A DNA stretch of 44,169 nt. Origin: Thermogladius sp. (lineage in GTDB: Archaea; Thermoproteota; Thermoprotei_A; Sulfolobales; Desulfurococcaceae). The stretch covers positions 1 through 44,169 of the forward strand of contig JAGDWK010000078.1 in NCBI GenBank assembly GCA_023256015.1, in the 5' to 3' direction. The notes beneath the pieces were generated by a model. That model saw only the letters and a program-made list of their open reading frames with translations. It had not been told where the DNA came from and searched no databases. Shown here in pieces: positions 1 to 6,890 of the stretch. Every line of letters begins with the position of its first letter. Position 1 is the stretch's first letter. The position numbers and the translations under genes are program-made.

Positions 1-1
1 C

Positions 2-211
2 GGGAGCCCCAGCAGGGAGGGTCTCAGAAAGCACGAGCTGCTAGCAGAGTGCTACAGCCTAGTCGGAGACCTCGTCTACGAGACTTGGAGCTGCTACCTC
101 AGCGGGGAAGTGCACTGCGGTAAGTGCGAGAGCTGCGTCAACAGGGCAAGGGCGTTCAAGGAGGCCGGAATACCCGACAAGACAGTATACGCCGCGAGGC
201 CCGTCGTTTAG
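2..211 (+). CDS. queC: 7-cyano-7-deazaguanine synthase QueC, C-terminal part (5' end outside window)
   Basis: Only the last 69 codons are inside the window; the frame is open from base 2 to the TAG at 209-211. QueC makes preQ0 from 7-carboxy-7-deazaguanine, ammonia and ATP, which in Archaea feeds archaeosine synthesis for tRNA. The readable end carries the family's C-terminal zinc site: a Cys in ETWSCYL, then HCGKCESC followed by [16 protein letters not shown]. That spacing is diagnostic for QueC. No catalytic P-loop can be checked because the N-terminal two thirds is missing. The next gene starts 27 nt downstream on the same strand, so co-transcription is possible but unproven. Confidence 0.93.
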   Translation, partial: GSPSREGLRKHELLAECYSLVGDLVYETWSCYLSGEVHCGKCESCVNRARAFKEAGIPDKTVYAARPVV

Positions 212-238
212 CAAGCCCAGGCGCCGCCAGGCCTCTGC

Positions 239-889
239 GTGGAGTCCATGGCTGTAGAGCCCTTTGACAGGTACTGGCTGGAGTACGATGCGTGGTACGA
301 CAAGCACCCCGGGATTTACCAGAGCGAGCTCTGGGCAGTTGAAGTGGCGAGCAGGGGCGTGCCAAGGCCCTGGCTCGAAGTGGGCGTGGGCAGTGGCAGG
401 TTTGCTGCCCCGCTCAGAGTAGACGTGGGGCTTGATGCCTCGGAAAAGCTGCTGGAGCTCGCGGCTAAGAGGGGCGTTTTCGCGGTCCTCGGCCGAGCCG
501 AGGAACTACCCTTTAGAGACGAGAGCTTTGGCGGGGTCTTCATCATTATTACGCTGTGCTTCCTGGAAGACCCCTTAATTGCCCTTAGGGAGTCGCGGAG
601 AGTGCTGAGGAGGGGCGGCAGGCTGATAGTCGCGATCGTGCCTCGCGAAAGCCCCTGGGGCGCGTACTACTCGCAGCTCGGGAGGTCTGGGCACAGATTT
701 TACTCCTACGCGAGGTTCTACGCGTTCAGCGAGCTGGTCGGCATGCTCGAAGCAGCCGGCTTCGCCGTCGAGGCAGCGGTATCTACGCTGCACGCGCCAC
801 CGGGCTCGCCGGAAGCTCTAGAAGCCCCTGTGCCGGGCGTGAGCCCTAGAGCGGGCTTTCTCGTAGTCAGAGCGCGCCCAGCCGACTAG
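239..889 (+). CDS. class I SAM-dependent methyltransferase (UbiE/Methyltransf_11 type)
   Basis: A 216-residue soluble protein with a Rossmann methyltransferase core. Motif I is WLEVGVGSGRF at residues 45-55, which binds S-adenosylmethionine. It is followed by an acidic VDVGLDAS strand, LGRAEELPFRDESF (adenine contact region) and FLEDPLIALRESRRVLRRGGRLIV, the usual post-motif II/III segment. The start is GTG 239; an in-frame ATG at 248 would remove three residues and is equally plausible. The substrate cannot be read from the sequence: this family covers quinones, small molecules, lipids and arsenite. The short C-terminal lobe (about residues 140-216) suggests a small-molecule enzyme. It follows queC on the same strand, but no functional link is evident. 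Confidence 0.85.
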   Translation: MESMAVEPFDRYWLEYDAWYDKHPGIYQSELWAVEVASRGVPRPWLEVGVGSGRFAAPLRVDVGLDASEKLLELAAKRGVFAVLGRAEELPFRDESFGGVFIIITLCFLEDPLIALRESRRVLRRGGRLIVAIVPRESPWGAYYSQLGRSGHRFYSYARFYAFSELVGMLEAAGFAVEAAVSTLHAPPGSPEALEAPVPGVSPRAGFLVVRARPAD

Positions 890-1005
890 GGGGCTCTGCG
901 AGGGTGCTTACCCGCCGATATTTTGGAGGAGTGCTCAACAATAGTGTGGTGGGGTGCTGCGCGCCAAGAACGCGCCCCCTGCTCACGCTTGTAGAGTTGC
1001 TGTTC

Positions 1006-1427
1006 GTGAGCGGTGAGAGAGTCGAGCTCTTGAAGCAGAGGTCAAGGCTGTTCCTTCAAGTAGGTCGCGAGCTCCTCGGCAGGGGCCTCGTGGACTTGGC
1101 CGCGTTTAACATTCAGAAGTCGTGCCAGCTGAGGACTAAGGCCGCACTGCTCAGGCTCACGGGGAGATCCCGAGAATGCACAGCATTAGGGAGCTCTTGG
1201 GCCTGCTGGCAAAGACCCTCGAAGAGCTGGGCTTTGGCAAAGAGTCGGGGAGGATTAGGGAGTTCTCCAGGGAGTAAAGGGACTTGCTGGTGGACTTGGA
1301 CTCCGTGTACGCGATGTCGAGGTACGGCTTGTTCACGTACAGCGGGAGCGACGTGGCTGAAATGGCGAGGCTCTGCGAGGAGCTCCACAAGCTGCTCGAC
1401 GGGGTCGAGGGCGGTGTACTGGGCTAG
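1006..1427 (+). pseudogene. HEPN-domain protein, decayed (frameshift plus nonsense codon)
   Basis: The first part encodes a HEPN helix bundle (VELLKQRSRLFLQVGRELL, then DLAAFNIQKSCQLRTKAALLRLTG). At the G-run 1161-1164 the frame is lost. With one extra G the protein continues naturally as EIPRMHSIRELLGLLAKTLEELGF in the frame ending at TAG 1425-1427. That second frame is itself broken by TAA at 1275-1277, after which it resumes as RDLLVDLDSVYAMSRYGLFTYSG. Two independent lesions argue for a genuine pseudogene rather than one base-calling error. HEPN proteins of this type pair with MNT nucleotidyltransferases as toxin-antitoxin modules, and the MNT gene overlaps its 3' end. GTG 1006 is the likely original start; TTG 997 is an alternative. 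Confidence 0.8.
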
Positions 1428-1842
1428 ATACCACGTCAGCTACTTGAGGATGTGGAAGAGGACTGCAGAGGCCATTGCGAGAGCCGTCAGGGAGGCTGAG
1501 CTGAGCGCCGATGTTTACGTTGTTGGCGGGGCTGCCGAGGGCAGGCTGACTGTTCTAAGCGACGTCGACGTGGCTGTCTACGCCGAAAAGCCCATGAAGT
1601 GGAGGGAGCTCGTCGAGCTCGCCTTAGAGCTCGAAGACGCCTTGGGCAGGGGGGTCGACGTCGTCGATTTGAAAACAGCTCCGCTGCTACTCGCGTGTGA
1701 GGTAGTGTCGAGGGGCATTGTCGTAGTCGATAGAAACACCGAGGAGAGAGTGGACTTCGAGGTCAGGGTCTTAGAAGAGTGCCTGGACTTCAAGCTCAGG
1801 CTAGAAAAATACTACAACGAAGTGCTTGCCCGCATCGACTAG
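1414..1842 (+). CDS. MNT-type minimal nucleotidyltransferase (HEPN partner)
   Basis: This is a small nucleotidyltransferase of the polymerase-beta fold. The core motif is GGAAEGRLTVLSDVDVAVY: the glycine loop binds nucleotide triphosphate and the Asp pair of SDVD binds metal. A third strand, RGVDVVDLKTAPLLLACEVVSRGIVV, and a C-terminal helix matching EECLDFKLRLEKYYNEVL complete the family pattern. In HEPN/MNT modules the MNT protein is the antitoxin and can adenylylate the HEPN toxin. The reading frame is open upstream into the HEPN pseudogene (from 904), but those residues are out-of-frame HEPN sequence. I therefore start at GTG 1414, overlapping the HEPN stop; TTG 1444 and ATG 1450 are alternatives. 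The gene looks intact although its HEPN partner is broken. Confidence 0.78.
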   Translation: MYWARYHVSYLRMWKRTAEAIARAVREAELSADVYVVGGAAEGRLTVLSDVDVAVYAEKPMKWRELVELALELEDALGRGVDVVDLKTAPLLLACEVVSRGIVVVDRNTEERVDFEVRVLEECLDFKLRLEKYYNEVLARID

Positions 1843-2045
1843 CAGTACTTTGCAGTATTAGAGAGCACGTCGCGTGGTTCAAGCACTAGTGATAAAACAC
1901 GTGAGGAAATGTTCTGGCAAGCTAGTAGTGGCTAAGAGGCCTCTGATAGGGCCAGGGTCTGGTGCGAAGAAAGCTTTAGACGTAGCAACGACACAGTAAT
2001 TTAATTTGGAGAAAAGTGCAAACAAGCTGAGTAACGTGGAGCACT

Positions 2046-2795
2046 ATGCCCGCTGCGATGATAAACCCCAGAGTTGCAGAGGCGCTAAAAGAGTTTGTAA
2101 ACGCTCTCCGTGCTAAACTAGGAGACAGGCTCGTGAAGGTTGTGCTCTTTGGTAGCTACGCCAAGGGCTTAGCTGACGAGTTCAGCGACGTCGATGTACT
2201 CGTTGTTCATAGAGGCGACGAAGCCGAGGTAAGAGCCGCCGTAGCTTATGTCACACTTGAAGTGGGCCTCAAGTACAACGTACCACTTGAGCCCATAGTC
2301 ATGAACGTCCACGAGTTTCAAGAAGAGACGCTATTCACGAGAGAAGTAAAGAAATTCGGGATTGTGCTTTATTCAGCAAATCCGGGTGACGAAGCACTCG
2401 AATTAGCTGCAGAGTACGTGCCTCTTATCGAGGAGTATTTGAGTTCTGCAAGAGAGTGTCTTGGTAAAGGTAAATACAGGCTTGCCGTAGACTTGGAATA
2501 CAATGCTGCCGAACTCGCTATTAGGGTGCTAATAATGCTCAAGGGGGAGCCTCTCGCGAAAACCCATGGCGGTCTACTAACCCAATTCGGTAGGCTGTAC
2601 ATAGAGAGCGGAGAGGTTGCAAAAGAAGTTGGTAGAGCTCTACACGAGGCCCTTATGCTTAGAAACAAAGCCAGATATGACCCAAGGGCGCAACTAAAAA
2701 GAGAGAACGCGGAGGAGGTAATAGAACTCGCGGAAACCCTGCTTAGATACTTCAAAGCAAAGATAGAGAGCTATTGGAGTAAGCCGCGAGTTTAA
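2046..2795 (+). CDS. single-chain nucleotidyltransferase-HEPN protein
   Basis: A 249-residue protein with an N-terminal nucleotidyltransferase domain (residues 1-110) and a C-terminal HEPN helix bundle (about 119-245). The NTase signature is LFGSYAKGLADEFSDVDVLV, with the G-S loop at residues 36-37 and metal-binding Asp residues at 48 and 50. The HEPN half has EYLSSARECLGKGKYRLAVDLEYNAAELAIRVLI and ends with LRNKARYDP. The R-x4-6-H motif of HEPN ribonucleases is not present in that segment, so RNase activity is doubtful. Codons are visibly more A/T-ending than in the surrounding genes (many aaa, gaa, gtt, cta). ATG 2046 is used; a second in-frame ATG lies at 2058. Its role could be toxin-antitoxin-like, small-molecule adenylylation or regulation; the sequence does not decide. 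Confidence 0.82.
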   Translation: MPAAMINPRVAEALKEFVNALRAKLGDRLVKVVLFGSYAKGLADEFSDVDVLVVHRGDEAEVRAAVAYVTLEVGLKYNVPLEPIVMNVHEFQEETLFTREVKKFGIVLYSANPGDEALELAAEYVPLIEEYLSSARECLGKGKYRLAVDLEYNAAELAIRVLIMLKGEPLAKTHGGLLTQFGRLYIESGEVAKEVGRALHEALMLRNKARYDPRAQLKRENAEEVIELAETLLRYFKAKIESYWSKPRV

Positions 2796-3129
2796 CTCGC
2801 TAAGTGTCGCGTTGAGTCTCGCTACGTAGTAAGCGTGCTCGCAGAAAAACACCGTACTAAGCTGGGAGGTCGCTCACCAGCGATTGTTAACCATTTTTCA
2901 CGCTCTGTTAACTACCACCTCTGGTTCCTCGCGGCCTTCCCAGGCCCTCCCATTGTCCTTCGGGAGCTGTTCTCGGAAACCCAGGGTCGCCAGTGCGATA
3001 AGGGAGGTGGGGGATCTATCTATAAGTGCTGAGCAAAAGAAGTAAGCCCGATGACCACGAAGTTGGCTGCAGCCCAGTAACTTTGTGCTTATGCTCCTTG
3101 GCCTCCTAGTAGTACTCTAGGGGTGTGCA
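2796..3129. other. 334-bp intergenic stretch, no convincing gene
   Basis: An open frame of 65 codons at 2835-3032 has no recognisable domain, an atypical Ser/Arg-rich composition and no clear ribosome binding site, so I do not call it a gene. A short hydrophobic reading frame (SNFVLMLLGLLVVL) ends in the TAG at 3118-3120, just before the SagB-like gene, and could be the remnant of a membrane protein. No tRNA-like fold, tandem repeat or clear TATA box was seen. Confidence 0.5.
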
Positions 3130-3936
3130 GTGGGAAGTAGGCACATTCTCGTGTCAGTAGTGCTGGCGCTGGCCGTGCTAGCCTACGTGCTTGTCTTGGC
3201 GTATGCACCGCGCCCTCTACAGGTAAGTCAAGTTGTCTCCACTACTGAGGGAGAGGTCTTTTTGCCCCTGCCGAGGCCCATCAGCAGGGTGAGTATTGAA
3301 GAGGCGATTTTGCTCAGGCGCAGCATTAGGGATTACGCCGAGGACCCCGTGGCACTCGAGCACCTAGCACTAATACTGTGGGCTGCCTACGGAATTACAG
3401 AGCCGCGCCTCGGCTTCAGAGCCGTGCCCAGCGCTGGGGCCACGTACCCCCTAGAAGTCTACGTCGTGGTCGGTACCCGCGGCGTTGTATCGAGTGTTGG
3501 AGCGTACTTAGAGCCGGGCGTGTACAAGTACGATGCCCACAGGCACTTCCTAAAGTTGGTCAAGGAGGGCGATTACAGGAGAGAGCTCGCCGAGGCAGCC
3601 CTCGGGCAGCCCTGGGTCGAGGAGGCCCCTGTCAGCATAGTAGTGTTTGCCGTCTTCGAGAGGACTACGAGGGTCTACGGCGAGCGGGGCCGCGTCCGCT
3701 ACGTTCCAATGGAAGTAGGGCACCTCGGCCAAAACGTCTACCTCGTGGCCACGGCGCTCGGCTACGGCTGCGTAGTCGTAGGCGCTTTCTACGACGATAG
3801 AGTCAAGGCGGTAGTTGGCGCTGGCGCGGGCGAAGAGCCAATGTACATAATACCCATCGGAGTTCCCGCTAGAAGGCACTACGTGGCCTTCGAGGACGTG
3901 TGGAACTACATCACTTCGAAGAGAACGGGGGCTTAG
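3130..3936 (+). CDS. membrane-anchored SagB/ThcOx-type nitroreductase-like oxidoreductase
   Basis: A 268-residue protein with one N-terminal hydrophobic segment (about residues 6-26) and then a nitroreductase-fold FMN domain. Landmarks are LLRRSIRDYAEDPVALEHLALILWAAYG (residues 61-88, including the FMN-phosphate-binding RRSIRDY), PSAGATYPLEVYVVV (100-114), and EVGHLGQNVYLVATALGYGCVVVGAF near the C terminus. This combination is typical of SagB-type dehydrogenases. In peptide biosynthesis those oxidise azolines, but in many archaea homologues are stand-alone enzymes of unknown substrate. No precursor peptide or YcaO gene is visible here. The predicted anchor puts the enzyme at the membrane, probably outside. 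A small multi-helix membrane protein follows 58 nt downstream and may be its redox partner. The start is GTG 3130. Confidence 0.82.
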   Translation: MGSRHILVSVVLALAVLAYVLVLAYAPRPLQVSQVVSTTEGEVFLPLPRPISRVSIEEAILLRRSIRDYAEDPVALEHLALILWAAYGITEPRLGFRAVPSAGATYPLEVYVVVGTRGVVSSVGAYLEPGVYKYDAHRHFLKLVKEGDYRRELAEAALGQPWVEEAPVSIVVFAVFERTTRVYGERGRVRYVPMEVGHLGQNVYLVATALGYGCVVVGAFYDDRVKAVVGAGAGEEPMYIIPIGVPARRHYVAFEDVWNYITSKRTGA

Positions 3937-3994
3937 ATCCATTTTAAAGCCTACCAGTGCATAGCGTACTTTCGACTGCGAGGGCTGGCGGGAG

Positions 3995-4372
3995 TTGAGG
4001 CACAAGCTGCTGAAGCTAGCCCTCGTAATTGTGGAGGTAACTAGTGTTCCACTACTAGTCGTTGCACTGATATATGCCTTGACTGGCTACGAGCTCCTCT
4101 CGCCAATTGGGCTAATACCGCGGGCTAGGCTCGTTCACACTGATGCCCTGCTGAGGGTGCTCGCAATCTCCCTCGGGCTACTGCACTCTTATGCAGGGCT
4201 CGTCCTGCTAATAGCCAGGAGAGCGCGTTCGGCAACGGCCTCGAAAGTACTGTTCATTCTTGCTACGCTAGCAGTAGCCGTGCTTGCAGCAGTGTTCGTG
4301 GTGCTCGAGCTCTCATACCAGCTGGGAGCCCACCAGCCGGGAGCCCGCTTCAGGGGTTACAAGGGCAGCTAG
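3995..4372 (+). CDS. small integral membrane protein, three to four predicted helices
   Basis: A 125-residue hydrophobic protein with helices at about residues 5-28, 52-74 and 82-105, followed by a basic Gly-rich tail (GAHQPGARFRGYKGS). The second helix region contains two histidines (VHTDALLRVLAISLGLLHSYAGLVLLI), a pattern reminiscent of haem-ligating or quinone-interacting cytochrome-b-like membrane proteins; I cannot assign the family. The start is TTG 3995. The position directly after the SagB-like oxidoreductase suggests a shared transcript and a possible electron-transfer partnership, which is inference. Confidence 0.65.
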   Translation: MRHKLLKLALVIVEVTSVPLLVVALIYALTGYELLSPIGLIPRARLVHTDALLRVLAISLGLLHSYAGLVLLIARRARSATASKVLFILATLAVAVLAAVFVVLELSYQLGAHQPGARFRGYKGS

Positions 4373-4430
4373 TAGGGTCTTGCAGCGCCCTCTAGCAATG
4401 GGCGGCGGGGAAGAGGAGCGCTGAGAGGCG

Positions 4431-5645
4431 CTATGACTGCCGGCTCTCCAGCTTCTTCGTAACCAGCTCTAGCAGCTCAGCGTACTTTAGTCCGTGGTCT
4501 GGTATTACCGCGACGACGTCTCCCTGCAGCTCGCCCCTCTCAGCGAGGTCTTCCACAGCCCTCAAGACAGCTGCGCCGCTGGGCCCCACAAGTATTCCAT
4601 TGCTTTTCGCAACCTTCATCACCATTTCGAAGGCCTCTTCCAGCGAGTACTCCAGTACTTCATCGAGCTCAGCGTACTTCAGCCACTTCATTCCCGTTTC
4701 CACTCGCCTAGTCCCGGGAATAAACGAGCCTGCTCTTGGCTGAACGCCGTAGACCCTCACATTGCCGTACTTGCTCTTAAAGTACACTGAAATGGCCGAT
4801 GCGTGGCCGGAGGTCCCGAGGCCGCAGACTACGGCAGCGGGCTTGGCGCCAACGCTCTTGAGCTGGTAGTCTACTTCCTTCGCCGTCTGCCTCAAGTGCG
4901 CTACGAAGTTCAAGTCGTTCTCAAATTGATTCAGTACTGCTGCCCCGTTTCTCGCAGCCTCCTCCAGCACGGAATCTATCATTTCAACTGTTATTTGAGC
5001 GCTCTTCCTCACGACCTCAGCGCCCATCGCCTTGAACACGTACTCAAGGTAGCCCTGAGCAGTCGGTGGGAGGTACACCCTGGTTTTAAGCCCGTAGTAG
5101 TTTGCCAGCCCAACGAGCCCCAGTCCCGTGTTTGCCGAAGTCGCCTCGTAGAGTAGCTTGCTCTTTAAGTCCCCCTTCTCGAGCGCGTGCTGGAGCATAA
5201 ACCAGGCTACTCTGTCCTTAATGCTGAGGCTCAGTGGGTGGTACCACTCGAGCTTGGCCCAGACCCTGACGCCGCTGCCGCCGATATCCTTTAGCAAGAC
5301 CATTGGAGTTGGCACGTCCCTGCCGACGAGCTCTACGACACTGAAGTAAACCCTGGCGCTCGGCTGCCTAAGCTCGTAGTAGAATTCGAGCTCGTCGAGC
5401 GAAGTGCACTGCGAGAGCTCGCCCGGCTCGCTGGTCACGGGAGCGTAGAGGGGGCCGAGCGCCCAGAGCGCGCTGTAGACCCTAGCGCCTTCCAGTACCT
5501 TCTTGCCTTCAACTAATAGAGGTGGCGTGCACCAGCTCCTCAAAATAGACTTCAGAGTATCTATGTAGCCTTCGAGGGGGAGTACCTCGCCCTCTAGAGT
5601 AGAGGTAGGAGAAGACGAACAACGCCAAGTCGTCGCAGTCCCCAC
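4431..5645 (-). CDS. O-phosphoserine sulfhydrylase (cysteine synthase), chimeric N terminus
   Basis: A PLP-dependent enzyme that makes cysteine from sulfide and O-phosphoserine (or O-acetylserine). From memory of the Aeropyrum pernix enzyme, segments match throughout: VRVWAKLEWYHPLSLSIKDR with the PLP lysine at residue 143, the PLP-phosphate loop CGLGTSG (274-280), FIPGTRRVETGMKWL with Arg313 where the phosphate-binding arginine is expected, and NGILVGPSGAA near the end. The native start should fall near residue 17. The first 16 residues read from the only upstream in-frame start, GTG 5645, come from an alternative frame of the truncated transglutaminase-like gene. The next in-frame start, TTG 5543, would cut into the domain. 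The gene therefore appears to have lost its own start and promoter at the junction near 5597. Whether it is expressed is uncertain; the catalytic body is intact. Confidence 0.88.
   Translation of the reverse strand: MGTATTWRCSSSPTSTLEGEVLPLEGYIDTLKSILRSWCTPPLLVEGKKVLEGARVYSALWALGPLYAPVTSEPGELSQCTSLDELEFYYELRQPSARVYFSVVELVGRDVPTPMVLLKDIGGSGVRVWAKLEWYHPLSLSIKDRVAWFMLQHALEKGDLKSKLLYEATSANTGLGLVGLANYYGLKTRVYLPPTAQGYLEYVFKAMGAEVVRKSAQITVEMIDSVLEEAARNGAAVLNQFENDLNFVAHLRQTAKEVDYQLKSVGAKPAAVVCGLGTSGHASAISVYFKSKYGNVRVYGVQPRAGSFIPGTRRVETGMKWLKYAELDEVLEYSLEEAFEMVMKVAKSNGILVGPSGAAVLRAVEDLAERGELQGDVVAVIPDHGLKYAELLELVTKKLESRQS
5590..5610. other. rearrangement (or assembly) junction between two genes
   Basis: Read on the minus strand, sequence above about 5600 encodes a transglutaminase-like core that stops making sense after FSYLYSRG. 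Sequence below encodes the sulfhydrylase beginning at its expected N terminus in another frame. Both genes are damaged at the same point and no spacer, target duplication or inverted repeat is visible. A deletion, inversion or insertion endpoint, or a mis-joined contig, would each explain this. Confidence 0.7.
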
Positions 5646-6408
5646 CCCTGTCGATCAGCGTCTCGTTGACGGGTTTCCAGTAATCTTTGAGCACTACCGG
5701 GTCGTACTGGTAGTAGAAGTTCACGAGCGTGTAATTGACCAAGGCATCTATCAGATTGTCCCGCGGGATGGGCAGGTCGAGACTGCCGGCCAACTTCACG
5801 TTTAGCGTGATGAACGAGTTCACGTAGCTCGTGTTGCTGCTGATCAGTGTCGGTACGCCGAGGGGTTGCGAGACCGCTGCCCTGAGAGAGTGTAGCTCGT
5901 CGCCCACGAGGAGGAGCTGGTTGAGGAAGAAGGACTGGTTCCCCGCAAGCCACGACCTCACAATCTCAAGCTCGGCACTCAGGTTCCCAGCCAACTCGAC
6001 GTAGTGGCTCAGATTGCCCCTCAGCGCGCTGACAAGGCTCTCGTAGTAGGTTATGTTGTTCACCAGGCTTCTGTTAAGTAGCTCGACCTCCCGCTCGTAC
6101 TCCGCTAGCAACTGCTTGTAGTAGGATGCGTTGCCCTGGAGCCAGGCCACCACCTGTTGGTATTCCGCGTAGGTCGCGTTGTACCTGCCTTCTAGCTCTC
6201 TGTAGCGTAGCTGTAGGCTGGAGTACTCCGCCGAGACCTCCGCAAGCGTCTTGTTCAGGCTGCTCAAGAGTGCGGAGTAGGACTCGTTCTCTCGCGCGAG
6301 TCTGTCGACTTCGCTCTTCTCCCTGTAAAAGGCGAGCGAGGTGAGGAGAGAGGCTAGTAGCGCAAGTATAACGAGTACTGTAGCCCACTTGACCACCTGG
6401 GACACCAC
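5597..6408 (-). pseudogene. secreted coiled-coil/transglutaminase-like protein, 3'-truncated
   Basis: The start is GTG 6408, eight bases after a good GGAGGT ribosome binding site (6417-6422). The protein begins with a signal-anchor helix (VVKWATVLVILALLASLLTSLAF), then a long coiled coil with many Asn-X-Ser/Thr sites (about residues 28-165). A transglutaminase-like domain follows, with the catalytic Cys in DRGGDCDDLALFVFSYLYSRG. The His and Asp of the expected Cys-His-Asp triad would lie further downstream and are absent. After SRG the frame runs for about 30 unrelated residues through the sulfhydrylase gene and stops at 5509. The gene is thus disrupted at about 5597. Intact relatives are exported proteases or structural proteins of archaeal envelopes. 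The missing end is not elsewhere in this window. Confidence 0.78.
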
Positions 6409-6468
6409 ACAGAAAGACCTCCAGGGCTATACTAGGGTGAGCCTTTCCTGTCCTTAAATCTTACGACC

Positions 6469-6732
6469 CTAGAGCTTACGCAGGCTTTCGGGGGCTTGCC
6501 TGACGGCCCGCGCGATCTCTTCGGCGTGAACCCTGGTCAAGTGGAGGTAAAGGCCCCTCTTAGTGAACGGCCCTTTCCCGCATACCCCGCAGTACAGCAT
6601 CCCCTTCTTGACCTTGACAAGGTAGTCGGGGTTTTCTCTGAGGAACCTCAATACCCTTGCGGCGTCTCTAACGCTCACCGTCGAGTCGTCGACGCTGAGC
6701 CTCAGCGCAACTCTCACAGTGTACCTTACCAC
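6469..6732 (-). CDS. small C2H2 zinc-finger protein
   Basis: An 87-residue protein with one C2H2 finger, YCGVCGKGPFTKRGLYLHLTRVH, giving C-x2-C-x12-H-x4-H spacing, close to the classical finger. Upstream of it lies a helical region (VSVRDAARVLRFLRENPDYLVKVKKGM). The reading frame is open up to ATG 6807, but the sequence at 6783-6795 looks like a TATA box (CTTAAAAA on the minus strand). GTG 6732 is preceded by GGAG at a good distance, so I prefer that start. Similar small zinc-finger proteins in Crenarchaeota are thought to bind DNA or RNA; this one has no assigned target. It is divergent from the thiolase operon. Confidence 0.7.
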   Translation of the reverse strand: MVRYTVRVALRLSVDDSTVSVRDAARVLRFLRENPDYLVKVKKGMLYCGVCGKGPFTKRGLYLHLTRVHAEEIARAVRQAPESLRKL

Positions 6733-6844
6733 GTCGTACTCCAGAGCGCTCGTACCCCAACCCCGTTGGAAAAATTGGTCTGTTTGCGTTTTTAAGGGGC
6801 ATGGCAACTAGTGGGTAGGCTTTTTTCAAGCGAGTCAATTTATC

Positions 6845-6854
6845 CTTATATACC
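6845..6854 (+). promoter_or_regulatory. TATA box of the thiolase-carboxyltransferase operon
   Basis: CTTATATACC lies about 40 nt before the ATG at 6891, so transcription should start near 6875. A ribosome binding site-like GGTGGG (6882-6887) precedes the ATG by three bases. The region is shared with the divergent zinc-finger gene. Confidence 0.6.
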
Positions 6855-6890
6855 AAAACCGGAATCCTCTATTCAGGCACAGGTGGGATC

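Noticed and set aside
904-1842. A single 312-residue fused HEPN-MNT protein.
   Set aside because: The middle (about 1165-1413) reads as low-complexity Arg/Ser/Trp/Cys-rich nonsense in this frame, while another frame continues the HEPN domain. It is a frameshift artefact joining two genes.
2835-3032. Small 65-codon gene.
   Set aside because: No domain, no clear ribosome binding site or promoter, and composition unlike real proteins of the window.
1-5600. Integrated mobile element.
   Set aside because: No integrase, transposase, tRNA attachment site or flanking repeat is visible, and queC and the cysteine enzyme are ordinary chromosomal genes. Only a junction at 5597 is supported.
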